Origin: Trichomonas tenax
Taxonomy: Eukaryota > Parabasalia > Trichomonadida > Trichomonadidae
Length of the DNA stretch: 60,560 nucleotides
Assembly (NCBI GenBank): GCA_023091735.1
Contig: JALKBU010000212.1
Span: 1 to 60,560 of the forward strand
Direction of reading: 5' to 3'
The notes beneath the pieces are model-generated. The model saw nothing but the letters and a program-made list of their open reading frames with translations. It had not been told where the DNA came from and made no database searches. Numbering within the stretch: the first letter of the stretch is position 1; every line of letters starts with the position of its first letter. Both the position numbers and the translations under genes were made by a program. Positions 39,168 to 48,445 of this stretch are shown one piece after another.

Positions 39168-40760
39168 ATGATCGATTTAGACGAGGAAAGCCTGCGATTC
39201 GCCGATGATGTCATTGCTTTGCAGGAGCTCCTTACGAACCTCGATGCGAACAACATAGAAAAAACTGCCGATAAAGTCTTTAAAACGAGTTTTGCAAATA
39301 ATGATGACGGAATATCAATAATTGTCGAAAATATTCCATGTTTAGTCGCAATACGTCCGAACATAGTTAAAGTTCTATCGAAATTTTGCATCTCTTTCAT
39401 CGACAAAGCGAAATTTGGATCGCCAGCCGGCGAATTCGGCAAATTACTGCTCGATAGGTGCCTGGTTATAATCAGCGATGACAATTATCTGGCAAAAGTC
39501 CCGGAATTACTATTGCTTAGGCAATGTGTTGAAGACGGATTATTTACCTCTCGCGATTACATTCCTATATTAACGAAACTTTACGAAGACAACTTCTACA
39601 ATCAATTCCTTCTGATGTTTTTCGTCCTCGCAGGCAACTTAGAGCAAGAAGCGAACGAGTTTTATGAATCGATTTTTCCGCTTCTCGATGAGCTCTTAGA
39701 GTCAGGTTTCATTGATTATGAGTTGATACCATTCATCAAGAACATCAATCAGTATAGACAGCTCGGTTGGAAGTTCGTAGAATATGGTGTGAAAACTGAT
39801 CGAGATATTCAGTTATTAAATTGCCTCTTTAAGGATGATGTCAGCGCTCTAAAGAAGAATTACTTTGAGCCTAACATGCAGTTGACATTTACGATCTTCG
39901 AGCCATGCAGGATATTGAGAAATGATCCAACTTTAATTCAAGTTGCTGCATTTCTTAAAGCATTCAACTGCTTTAAATATCTCAGATCTATCGGTGCCAA
40001 ACTTCACAATAAAGACTCCCACGATCACTCAATAGGAATATATATCGCTGCTGGCGGTGATTCAAGAATAATATCAGAAGTCGATCGCCTCAATATCTCC
40101 TTCGGCAAAGCTCTTACATACTGCGCAGAATACAGACAATACGAAGCATTCGAGTGGATCATAGAGAAGAGATTGAAGGAAGTTGATGACTTAAATAAAG
40201 AGCTAAGAAATGTTATGGTCGCAAGCGCTAGAAACAACAATTATAGAACATTCATGAACTGCTTGGAACGTGGACAAAATCCAAGGAATCGAGATAGAAA
40301 TAATGAAAACGTTCTCCTTGCTGCAACGAGGTCACGATATTACTATTTCGCCCAATTTGTCTCATTGTTTGAACAGATCAACTTAAACAGCATTGATTCT
40401 GATGAAAGAACGGCACTGATGATCGCTGCTAAAAATGGTGCTCTCGATCTCGTTTCTCTTTTAGTTGACGATGAAGTGAAGATTGGCATCAAAGACAAGT
40501 ACGGAATGACTGCATTCATGATTTCTGCTGCCGAAGGACATGATTCAGTTTTGAAATTTTTGTCTGATCATGTCAAAGATGCAAACGACAAAGATTGCAC
40601 CGGAAAAACTGCTTTGCATCATGCATGCATGCACAATTACGGAAAGTGTGTTGATTTCCTCTTAAGCGAGTTCAATATCGATCAAAACATCAAAGATAAT
40701 ACAGGAAAAGTCGCAAAGATGTATTGCATTGATGCTGAAGTTCTCTCTTTATTGATTTAA
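39168..40760 (+). CDS. Ankyrin-repeat protein with parabasalid N-terminal domain
   Basis: Residues ~1-290 form a helical domain typical of the large parabasalid and amoebozoan ankyrin families (DUF3447-type). Examples are the stretches FIDYELIPFIKNI and GKALTYCAEYRQYEAFEWII. Residues ~370-525 hold at least four ankyrin repeats (ENVLLAATRSRYYYFAQF, RTALMIAAKNGALDLVSLLV, MTAFMISAAEGHDSVLKFL, KTALHHACMHNYGKCVDFLL). Ankyrin stacks bind protein partners; this is probably a cytosolic adaptor. There is no membrane segment. It converges tail-to-tail with the choline-transporter-like gene across 147 bp containing a 26-base T run. Confidence 0.85.
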   Translation: MIDLDEESLRFADDVIALQELLTNLDANNIEKTADKVFKTSFANNDDGISIIVENIPCLVAIRPNIVKVLSKFCISFIDKAKFGSPAGEFGKLLLDRCLVIISDDNYLAKVPELLLLRQCVEDGLFTSRDYIPILTKLYEDNFYNQFLLMFFVLAGNLEQEANEFYESIFPLLDELLESGFIDYELIPFIKNINQYRQLGWKFVEYGVKTDRDIQLLNCLFKDDVSALKKNYFEPNMQLTFTIFEPCRILRNDPTLIQVAAFLKAFNCFKYLRSIGAKLHNKDSHDHSIGIYIAAGGDSRIISEVDRLNISFGKALTYCAEYRQYEAFEWIIEKRLKEVDDLNKELRNVMVASARNNNYRTFMNCLERGQNPRNRDRNNENVLLAATRSRYYYFAQFVSLFEQINLNSIDSDERTALMIAAKNGALDLVSLLVDDEVKIGIKDKYGMTAFMISAAEGHDSVLKFLSDHVKDANDKDCTGKTALHHACMHNYGKCVDFLLSEFNIDQNIKDNTGKVAKMYCIDAEVLSLLI

Positions 40761-40764
40761 ATTG

Positions 40765-40790
40765 TTTTTTTTTTTTTTTTTTTTTTTTTT
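40765..40790. repeat. Poly(T) run of 26 bases
   Basis: An uninterrupted T26 tract sits 5 nt past the ankyrin stop codon, between convergent genes. It may help terminate one transcript, be slippage-prone, or be a retroposed poly(A) relic from the minus strand. Its exact length in raw data is uncertain because homopolymers are error-prone. Confidence 0.8.
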
Positions 40791-40907
40791 GTTTATTATT
40801 ACGTCAACGCATTATTTAAAACACTTCTATAGAATTTAATGTTCAAATAATAAAATTTTATTGAAAATGTTGGTATCAGTTTAAAATCAAATAATGATGA
40901 AATCCGA

Positions 40908-42950
40908 TTATGCCTCCTTTGGATCCTCCAAGCAATCAAGGAGATCCTGTGGAGCCTTTCTCTGGCCTGGTGGGTTCCTCTCTTCATCTTCGAGGACGCA
41001 GAGGAAGCAAGCATCGATACCCATTTCGAAAAGTGATGTGAATGCTCCAGAAACGAAGAATGTGAGAAGGAAGACGAAGATGGCTGGGACCCAGAAGTAG
41101 TTGACCTCCTTCATCTTGTAGAACCAGATGCAGGAGAGGCCTGTAGAGATAGCAGCAACGAAGACCTTGCCGAGGAAGAGCATGAAATCGCCGACGAAGT
41201 TGACTGTAGCAGCACGGACAGCATTTCTGAAGATAAGGCCGAAAGCCTTGACAGCACCCGTCCAGAAACCGTAGCCGTGGATGGCTGTGAGGATGTAAGA
41301 GTTCCTGTTCATGTAGCGGATAAACTTCTCGAAGCACCACATGCAGCACTTCATGCACTTGATGATGAACTTGACGAAGCAGTTCTCCTGTTGGGCAGCC
41401 TTTGTCTTGCGGTCGATGTACTCGAGAACAGCACGGATGAACTGGCAGATGGCGACAAGGAGGGAACCAAAGGCAATAGAACCAAGGTGGTAGCGGCATG
41501 CGCGGCCAAGAGACTTGAGGATTGGAGAGCTTCCAACACTCTCATCACGTGGTTCATCAGCGAAGTAGTAGGCAGCAAATACACCAGCGATTGTCATCTC
41601 GCCAAGGGCCATGATGAATGCTGTGCCCCAAAGTGTCATAAAGAAGTGGTAGATAGAGCCATACTTGATACCAGCGTTGTACTTAAGTTCGAGTGTACCG
41701 ATTGTATACTCATCCTTGACATCGTTGTATGTTGGCTTACCAGCGCCGTAGAGGACATAGGCAATACCGATGCAGATAGCCCACCATACGATGAGCATAA
41801 GGAAGATGACAAGTGGGAACAAGAAGAGGTTGGCAACCTCTGAGAAGACGGTCGAAACGAATTTGATAATTCCAATTGTCAACCTGATGCGTGGGCAGAG
41901 GAAGATGAAGATGAGGACGATGATGATATCAACAGCGATCATGACATAGAAGAGAACCTTGAAGGCCTTAGCATTGTTGCTCATGTTGTCGAAGCCGAAC
42001 CTGAACGAACCATCCTTTTGCTTGATGCCTGAGTAGTGCCATGCGATAAATGTAAGGAATCCAAGACCAACGAAGCAGCCGATGATAGCAATCCAAACGA
42101 AGAGGCCAGCGGAGCATCTGAGTGTGATGATCCAGATAACAGCAAGGAAGATGGCGATGATAGCGAAAATGAGGATAACCCACCATGTGTTCTTGATGTC
42201 ACTGTAAGCATTGCCAACGTTGCCGAGGCCGTTCATGAAGCTGTTGAGTTCCTGCTTCCATGTGGCGTTTGCTGAGATAGCTTCCTCAAGGTCATCGAGT
42301 GGAAGGCACCTTCTGAAAAGTGGCTCTGTGTTGTATGGGCAAGCGAATCTCTTTTCCTTATCATTGTGATAGCGATCAATAACTGTAGCCTTAACACCCT
42401 CGTAGCATTCATCGTCCTTGTTGAAGTAGCGTCCAATGAAAGCATAAGCGTAGGACTTTGTGAAGTTACCTTCTGATGGGCAAGCTGAGACGCAAGTAGA
42501 GATTGTGTGTCCCTTGGCGGCTGGCTTGATCCAGAACAAGTACGGGAAGTCTGTGTAATCGATATCGTCACCATTATCATTCTTAATATCAAGCTTGAAG
42601 TCATTGTTGTTAACACCGCAGAGCAAACCTCTGTAGTCTGTTGGGATGTAAAGATAGTTGACCATGGAGATGGAAACAGCGTAGAAGAAGAGACCTAACA
42701 TGCCGCAAAGACATAAAATGAAGAAAATCAAGCAGCAGCAGTCTGTGCAGTGTCTGCCATCTTCTGGACCCTTGAAGTTTGGATCGTATTCATATTTCTC
42801 ATTCAAAGCTTCGTCAACGGTTGAATTTACTGGTTGAGTATCTTTTTTAGTTGTGAGGTCATGATTTTGCACGGAATTCCTTCGGTTGGAGCTACTCCTG
42901 CCGTAGCTGACGCCGGGATCTTCGCCGTAACTGACTTTGACGTCCGACAT
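40908..42950 (-). CDS. Choline-transporter-like protein (CTL/SLC44 family)
   Basis: CTL proteins are plasma or organellar membrane transporters that move choline or ethanolamine for phospholipid synthesis. The 680-residue protein has an N-terminal cytosolic tail, then DGRHCTDCCCLIFFILCLCG (the family's R-x-C-T-D entry into TM1). A large Cys-containing extracellular loop (~90-230) follows, then about ten TM helices. The signature region GSIAFGSLLVAICQFIRAVLEYIDRK is intact. The C-terminus carries CFLCVLEDEERNPP, matching the family's conserved cytosolic tail. Codon usage is strongly GC-rich compared with neighbours, indicating high expression. Substrate specificity cannot be read from sequence. 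Confidence 0.88.
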   Translation of the reverse strand: MSDVKVSYGEDPGVSYGRSSSNRRNSVQNHDLTTKKDTQPVNSTVDEALNEKYEYDPNFKGPEDGRHCTDCCCLIFFILCLCGMLGLFFYAVSISMVNYLYIPTDYRGLLCGVNNNDFKLDIKNDNGDDIDYTDFPYLFWIKPAAKGHTISTCVSACPSEGNFTKSYAYAFIGRYFNKDDECYEGVKATVIDRYHNDKEKRFACPYNTEPLFRRCLPLDDLEEAISANATWKQELNSFMNGLGNVGNAYSDIKNTWWVILIFAIIAIFLAVIWIITLRCSAGLFVWIAIIGCFVGLGFLTFIAWHYSGIKQKDGSFRFGFDNMSNNAKAFKVLFYVMIAVDIIIVLIFIFLCPRIRLTIGIIKFVSTVFSEVANLFLFPLVIFLMLIVWWAICIGIAYVLYGAGKPTYNDVKDEYTIGTLELKYNAGIKYGSIYHFFMTLWGTAFIMALGEMTIAGVFAAYYFADEPRDESVGSSPILKSLGRACRYHLGSIAFGSLLVAICQFIRAVLEYIDRKTKAAQQENCFVKFIIKCMKCCMWCFEKFIRYMNRNSYILTAIHGYGFWTGAVKAFGLIFRNAVRAATVNFVGDFMLFLGKVFVAAISTGLSCIWFYKMKEVNYFWVPAIFVFLLTFFVSGAFTSLFEMGIDACFLCVLEDEERNPPGQRKAPQDLLDCLEDPKEA

Positions 42951-43388
42951 TATTTCGATTTATTTCGTAAACTTCTCAAAAAACGTAAGCATCTCAAAAT
43001 AATGTAAATATTTGAAAATTTTTCACCGGAAAGATACTATCTCTAGATGTATGTCTATCAAAATTTCTTGAGCTTTTTGAGAAAATCGGATCCAGAAATA
43101 TTTTATTTACCTTCGAAACTTTGAATTTATCATCTGCATATATGCTTGCTTATCGTCCTGGACATTGGAAATCAAGTCGGTGATTGATCCATGTCGGCAA
43201 TAACATATAGTTTAAATTTATATTAATCAAAATTCAAAAACTCCTGAATTCGGTCAATTCGGCAGAGATTCAGTTTCAAAACACTTGATTTTAGCTACAT
43301 AGCATCAGCAGCTTAGTTCTGTAGGCCTATCTCGTGTTCAATCAAAATTAATAGCCAAAATATAAATAAATATTATGTGTATATTATT
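42951..43388. other. Intergenic upstream of the choline-transporter gene
   Basis: Promoter side of the minus-strand CTL gene. No repeated motif is obvious. The last 9 bases, TATATTATT at 43380-43388, are the target duplication of the adjoining mobile element. Confidence 0.5.
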
Positions 43389-44127
43389 AGGGCAATTAAA
43401 TTTTTATACGCAACGTCGGCGAAACTCGTTTTTAACTCACTGGATTAACTTTTTGCTAAGTTATTGGACCCCAATGTACAAAATCCTGTTGTGCATGATA
43501 TATTAAAGAATTAGCTAACAAAGTCTATATTTCATTAAAATATTAGATATATCTTGCATCAAAAACAATGATTTTCCATGATGTGCTTTACTCATTATAA
43601 TATATTCCCATTATATAGCATTTTTATAACGTAAAATAGGTTGTTATCGATGATATATAGGTAAATCTAATCACAAATATGCTTTTTTAGCATTTTTTTA
43701 GAAAAAAAGTATTCCAAGTGTTATTCTCCCAAAAATAATATTGATTCGTTTTTGCGCGCTAAATTTGAGAATAACACACAGAGCTTATGTGTGAACACTT
43801 GGAATACTTTTTTTCTAAAAAAATGCTAAAAAAGCATATTTGTGATTAGATTTACCTATATATCATCGATAACAACCTATTTTACGTTATAAAAATGCTA
43901 TATAATGGGAATATATTATAATGAGTAAAGCACATCATGGAAAATCATTGTTTTTGATGCAAGATATATCTAATATTTTAATGAAATATAGACTTTGTTA
44001 GCTAATTCTTTAATATATCATGCACAACAGGATTTTGTACATTGGGGTCCAATAACTTAGCAAAAAGTTAATCCAGTGAGTTAAAAACGAGTTTCGCCGA
44101 CGTTGCGTATCAATTTTAGACAAGCCT
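43389..44127. mobile_element. Palindromic Mutator-like miniature element (copy B)
   Basis: A 739-bp foldback element consists of two ~340-bp arms that are near-perfect reverse complements around an asymmetric ~60-bp centre containing TTTTGCGCGC. It begins AGGGCAATTAAAT and ends in the reverse complement of AGGCTTGTCTAAA. It is flanked on both sides by TATATTATT (43380-43388 and 44128-44136), a 9-bp target-site duplication. Long terminal repeats with a 9-bp duplication point to the Mutator/MULE superfamily. No transposase is encoded, so it is non-autonomous. The left arm has lost ~20 bp near the centre relative to the right. Copies A and C share the same ends. Confidence 0.9.
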
Positions 44128-45522
44128 TATATTATTATTTAAGAAAACAAGAAATTAGTTAATATCATTTAGTTTGCATACATGTGTGGTTGTATTTGGA
44201 ATAAATATGAAATCAAAATTGGAAATTTGGAATATATTTTGATGCAAAGAAAATACTAAGGTGAATGTAACTTCGTGATGCATCATGTGGTATTTTGAAT
44301 GTATTTATTGTCAAAATTGTTAATTTAAAATAAAAAATAATTGATGAGATTATAGCATAAGTAGTAGAGATTATGGTACCGAATGAGAATTCGGTCGGTA
44401 AAGTGTCGTGTTTCTAGGGATGTTTCCGTAGTCAATAATATGTCGATGAATTTTATTGAAGTATTCGCACAATTTTCGCCGAAAGAGCGAATTTCGGGGT
44501 TTTCGGTCCACTGACCATATCAGTGCTCCTAAATTCCTGATGCTTTTGGGACTCTGCGAGCGAGCGAATCCGAATTCGGTATTTTGAAATAAATTGAGGG
44601 TTTTTTTATCGCCGAATCCTCTCTCGGCAATAGACTTTACAAAGCTGCGACGATAGATTTAGCAAAAAATCACCTCGTATTTAATGACAAATATGAGAAT
44701 GGTATGAATAATCATGCAGATTTGTCGATATATCCACTGTTAAAATCAGATATTTTAAATAGAAATTTTACAAAAATCAATTTTTTTGCAGAATTTTTTA
44801 ACCTTTAAGGTTATTAACTAAACACACGATTTTTTTGCTCAGCCTGTTAATCGCTATCAATTCATCCATCGTTAACAAGTGCATCTGCATATACATGTTT
44901 TTTACGGGGGATTTTCTTGTTTTTGATCCAACATTTTGAGCTTAGAATTTGCATATATATATTCTCGATAAAATTTTAATTTTAAGCAATTTCATAAAAA
45001 TCTCGAATCGCGGGATTTTTTTATTTCTCCACCAAAATTATTATTTATCATGCCTATAATTAATAGAGCTTATTTATCACAAAAATTTGGATCAGTAAGA
45101 TCATTTCCTCAATTTCAAGACCTGTAAAGAGTGGAAATTAAAGCTGTGCATAGTGTTGAACTATTTACTTTTGAGCAGTGAATTGATTCGCATGTGACTG
45201 TGACTCCAATAAGACAAATCTTATTTTGAACCTTTTTAATATTCTTTTTTGAAGAGTTATCACACAATTAGTTATCATGAAAGTTCTGTTCTAGTATATT
45301 GGGTGAAAATATATATTATCCATTTTAATTTTATATTTGAAATATTATTTTTCAAAACAATGAGTCATTGTTAATTCATTATAGTCATGCTCCTTTTTAT
45401 GAAGCAATTAGAGTTGATGTATGTTGACAAAAAGGTGAAGTAATGAATAATATTATCAAACAGTTTAAAGTATGTTTAAACATCTCTATATAAACTACAT
45501 TCCCTAGTGACTAAAAATCAAG
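44128..45522. other. Intergenic with a CCGAAT-rich, GC-elevated island
   Basis: From about 44380 to 44650 the base composition rises and short blocks such as GAATTCGG, TTCGCCGAAA, CGAATTTCGG and GCCGAATCCTCTCTCGGC recur. The last forms a small hairpin. No frame of useful length crosses it. The remaining ~900 bp are AT-rich without features. Confidence 0.45.
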
Positions 45523-45912
45523 TTACAAATTTGGGAGCTGTGCATACTTTGTATAAAATTCAAACATTTTTTGTTCAATAATTTGAATACGTAATTTCTG
45601 CATAGCACACTTCTCAGTGAGTTCTCTATTTTCAGTTTCTAACTCTTCTATTCTATTAATCAATTGTTGATCTTGTGCAAATTGAAATTGCTGCATAGCA
45701 TTATAAGGAACTTGTGGTTTAACTGGTACAGCTTGTTGTACTGGTGCAAAAACAGGTTGCTGAGGTGCAGGATTGAAAGATGGTTGATTCTGAACAGGCT
45801 GCTGTGGTGCCGGTGTGAATTGTGGTATTTCTGGCTGCGTGTTATTGTTTTGTGGTGGTTGGTTTTGTCTTTTATTTCCACGCTTTACCCTCAAACCTCC
45901 ATAGGTTTCCAT
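45523..45912 (-). CDS. Pro/Gln-rich protein with C-terminal coiled coil
   Basis: From the ATG at 45912 the product is 129 residues. A short basic start (METYGGLRVKRGNKRQ) is followed by a Gln/Pro/Asn-rich disordered half with two PAPQQPV repeats. A C-terminal coiled coil is at ~85-120 (LINRIEELETENRELTEKCA, with heptad Leu/Ile spacing). The initiator GTCACATTTG begins ~19 nt before the ATG, which fixes this start; the upstream frame has no ATG. The layout suggests a small oligomeric adaptor. No family is recognised. It is divergently paired with the S28-like gene. Confidence 0.65.
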   Translation of the reverse strand: METYGGLRVKRGNKRQNQPPQNNNTQPEIPQFTPAPQQPVQNQPSFNPAPQQPVFAPVQQAVPVKPQVPYNAMQQFQFAQDQQLINRIEELETENRELTEKCAMQKLRIQIIEQKMFEFYTKYAQLPNL

Positions 45913-46047
45913 CTTGAACAAATGTGACAACACATTTGATTTGTAAAGTTTCAATAAATTGTCATGAAAAATTTTGTATTATTTGTCATGTAAATTGTAA
46001 AATGAATTTTATGACATGTAAATGATAAAAATGTGGCAATTTCAAAA
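45913..46047. promoter_or_regulatory. Divergent promoter with CATGTAAA motifs
   Basis: CATGTAAA occurs at 45987 and 46015 on the plus strand, oriented towards the S28-like gene and 25-60 bp before its ATG. The initiator for the minus-strand gene is at its other end. Confidence 0.6.
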
Positions 46048-47505
46048 ATGTTTTTCTTATGTTATTATCATCTTAATTTTACGCAAAAAATTCATCATTT
46101 TGCGTTTAGAGGTACAGAGCTAAATTTTACACAATCTTACTTCATTGATGAAACAACAAAACCATTAGATCAAGTAAAATCAATCATTATACAAATTGGT
46201 GATGCGAAATCGATATCAACAGGCGAAGAATTCATGCATAAATCACTTCATGATCTTGCGCTACAGACAAATTCAACATTATTAGCAATAGAACACAGAT
46301 TTTTTGGAACATCTCGACCGAAAACGACAACAAATTACATCCAATACGACACAATTCCCAACATTCTTGAAGACTTTGCGTCTATAATAGAAAAAATAAA
46401 GAATGACTATCCAAATATAACAAAAGTTCTTGTCGCAGGACAGGGCTATGCAGGATCCTTAGCCGCATGGTTTAGAATCAAATATCCGAATATAGCCTCT
46501 GGTTCATGGTCCTCTTCATCGCCGATCCGCGCTTATTCGTTTTTCCCACAATATGACGAACAACTTGTTTATAGAATTGAAAAACTCAGCAAAAATTGTT
46601 TGGCAGACTCCGACCAAATCATTCAAGACATTGACAATTTGATATTCACAAAAGAAGATTTAACTGATATTTATAACTTATTCGGATTTCCGACATCAGA
46701 GACACCAGAATCGATCGCTTATACCCTATCAGAAGGATTTTCAATAATAGAAAGAGCGGGTTTGTTAAAAGAATATTGTCAGAATATCACAAAGACCGCT
46801 TCTCTTGAGACTTATGCTACAGCATTCAATAAATCGATGAAGCTATTGAATGCTGAACTTGATGAGTACAATTTAGATGATTTAGTTGATCCTGAGAAAC
46901 CAAGAATTTATATTCAATGCAAGAACGTCGGATGGTTCCATATATACTCTAACAGCACTTTCTATCACTTACGCTCTCAGAAAATTAATGAAAATTTCTT
47001 CCAGACACTGTGCAGAGAAAGATTTACTGTTCATCAATCCGCCGAAGATATCAATTATTATATTGACCCAAAGATGTCCCATTTATCTTCCATGATATTC
47101 ACTTACAGAGATTTTGATCCTTATGCTGAGATTGGCATAGAGGCCATAAATTATGATAGAAATATTTTATATTTGAAGGTTGACGAAGGATATGATGGAT
47201 GGGATCTTTCTCCACGCGAAAATATGGATACTAAAGCTACAAAGCTTGCTAGAGAACAAATTTTAACATATGCAAAGAATATCATCATCGATGGTTGTAA
47301 TTTAACATGTCACCATCATCAGGGCTATTGCTTGGAAGATAAGTGTGTTTGCAGGCCAGGCTACAGTGGCGAAAACTGTTATGATTTTGTTATTTTAAGA
47401 AGTCATTTCCGTTATTTCACGATTGTCATAATCACACTGTTCACTGTCATATTTATTGCTATCATGCTTGTTATTTGGAATTTCATGACAAATTCAAAAT
47501 TATAA
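46048..47505 (+). CDS. Membrane-anchored S28-family pseudopeptidase with EGF-like module
   Basis: S28 serine peptidases (PRCP/DPP7) cleave after Pro. The fold is recognisable: HFAFRGTELNFTQSYFIDE, then LLAIEHRFFGTSRP, then LAAWFRIKYPNIASGSWSSSSP. The nucleophile motif GGSYGG reads GQGYAG, with Gly133 in place of Ser. The His motif EGAHHLDL reads EGYDGWDL, while the Asp (FDPY) is kept. Two of three triad residues are therefore gone. After the enzyme domain come one EGF-like module (CNLTCHHHQGYCLEDKCVC...) and a C-terminal TM helix (IVIITLFTVIFIAIMLVIW), a binding-protein layout. The N-terminus is short; an overlapping frame from the ATG at 46031 encodes a more signal-like stretch (MWQFQKCFSYVIIILIL), so a frameshift at the start is possible. 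Confidence 0.82.
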   Translation: MFFLCYYHLNFTQKIHHFAFRGTELNFTQSYFIDETTKPLDQVKSIIIQIGDAKSISTGEEFMHKSLHDLALQTNSTLLAIEHRFFGTSRPKTTTNYIQYDTIPNILEDFASIIEKIKNDYPNITKVLVAGQGYAGSLAAWFRIKYPNIASGSWSSSSPIRAYSFFPQYDEQLVYRIEKLSKNCLADSDQIIQDIDNLIFTKEDLTDIYNLFGFPTSETPESIAYTLSEGFSIIERAGLLKEYCQNITKTASLETYATAFNKSMKLLNAELDEYNLDDLVDPEKPRIYIQCKNVGWFHIYSNSTFYHLRSQKINENFFQTLCRERFTVHQSAEDINYYIDPKMSHLSSMIFTYRDFDPYAEIGIEAINYDRNILYLKVDEGYDGWDLSPRENMDTKATKLAREQILTYAKNIIIDGCNLTCHHHQGYCLEDKCVCRPGYSGENCYDFVILRSHFRYFTIVIITLFTVIFIAIMLVIWNFMTNSKL

Positions 47506-47749
47506 ATATTTGTTTGTTTCTATCATTCAATCCAATTATCTTTATTATGTTAATTAGCCCAAGGATATAATATGCGTAATGATACTATAATAAAAAGAAA
47601 ATGTTTAATAAAATTTGATGAAACATGAAATTTGTTAATAATGACAGCGCAAAACTATTTGCTTTTATGAGTTTGAGTGATGTATATGATGCTATTGGAT
47701 AAACGTGAATTTTACTCGAGAAAGTCAGTAAAATATGAATAATATAAAT

Positions 47750-48445
47750 TTACAACATTAAAACTTCGTCTTCAATGAAAGGTGTGGTGGGTTTGAACTC
47801 TAATTTCTTGAAATTGATTGGATCGAGTGTCATTCTTTCGCTTCGCGTCTTCGGTATAGGAGACACTGAATGAACGTTTTCGTCAGAATGAGGCTCAAGC
47901 GTTGAGTCTTTGATCTCCTCAGAGACGTCAGGAATCTCAAACATATCTTCTTCTTCCTCAATTTCTTGTGTTTCCTCCTCCAAATTATCTAAATTGCTCG
48001 CTTGGTCGGCTTTGTTATCGTCATTTTGTAATTCGATGATGCTATCTTCATCATCTAAGTCGTCATCGTTGAATTCGACGATTGTGTTGTTTGACTGTGT
48101 GCTTGCGTCGTTGCGCAATGGAGACTTGTTTTTGGACTGTATTGGACGAATTATATCCTCCAAATCATCGGAATCGCTGTCATCTAAATCAATAAACATT
48201 TTCTTCTTTTGCTGTGACTGCTCTTTCGTAGATTTTGGACTTCCAGATATCAGTCCTACCGAGGAATCGCGCGAATTACCCTGTTTACCGCTGTCAACGA
48301 GGAATTCTGCGTCCGAATCGTCACTTGGATCGCCAAACTGCGCAAAAAGAGGCTTCCTAGGGCCAGAAGGCCTGGTTTCGTGCCTCATTGTCGCGTGAGG
48401 AAAGTACAAGAACTTATCGCCTGGATAATTTTTGCCTCGATACAT
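47750..48445 (-). CDS. Acidic disordered protein, unknown
   Basis: The 231-residue protein is dominated by Asp, Glu and Ser, with long acidic runs (NDDDLDDEDS, EEETQEIEEEE) and SDSD-type casein-kinase-2 sites. The start, MYRGKNYPGDKFLYFPHATMRHET, and the C-terminal PINFKKLEFKPTTPFIEDEV are the most ordered parts and may be short binding motifs. There is no globular domain, signal peptide or TM. The composition fits a nuclear chromatin or transcription factor such as a histone chaperone, but that is inference only. The gene starts with ATG at 48445. Confidence 0.6.
   Translation of the reverse strand: MYRGKNYPGDKFLYFPHATMRHETRPSGPRKPLFAQFGDPSDDSDAEFLVDSGKQGNSRDSSVGLISGSPKSTKEQSQQKKKMFIDLDDSDSDDLEDIIRPIQSKNKSPLRNDASTQSNNTIVEFNDDDLDDEDSIIELQNDDNKADQASNLDNLEEETQEIEEEEDMFEIPDVSEEIKDSTLEPHSDENVHSVSPIPKTRSERMTLDPINFKKLEFKPTTPFIEDEVLML

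Noticed and set aside
41277..41843. 188-codon plus-strand frame opposite the choline-transporter-like gene
   Set aside because: Antisense shadow of a conserved transporter; lacks any recognisable content.
47910..48398. 162-codon plus-strand frame opposite the acidic protein
   Set aside because: A Ser-rich mirror of Asp/Glu codons; the minus-strand ORF has the ATG and the better protein composition.
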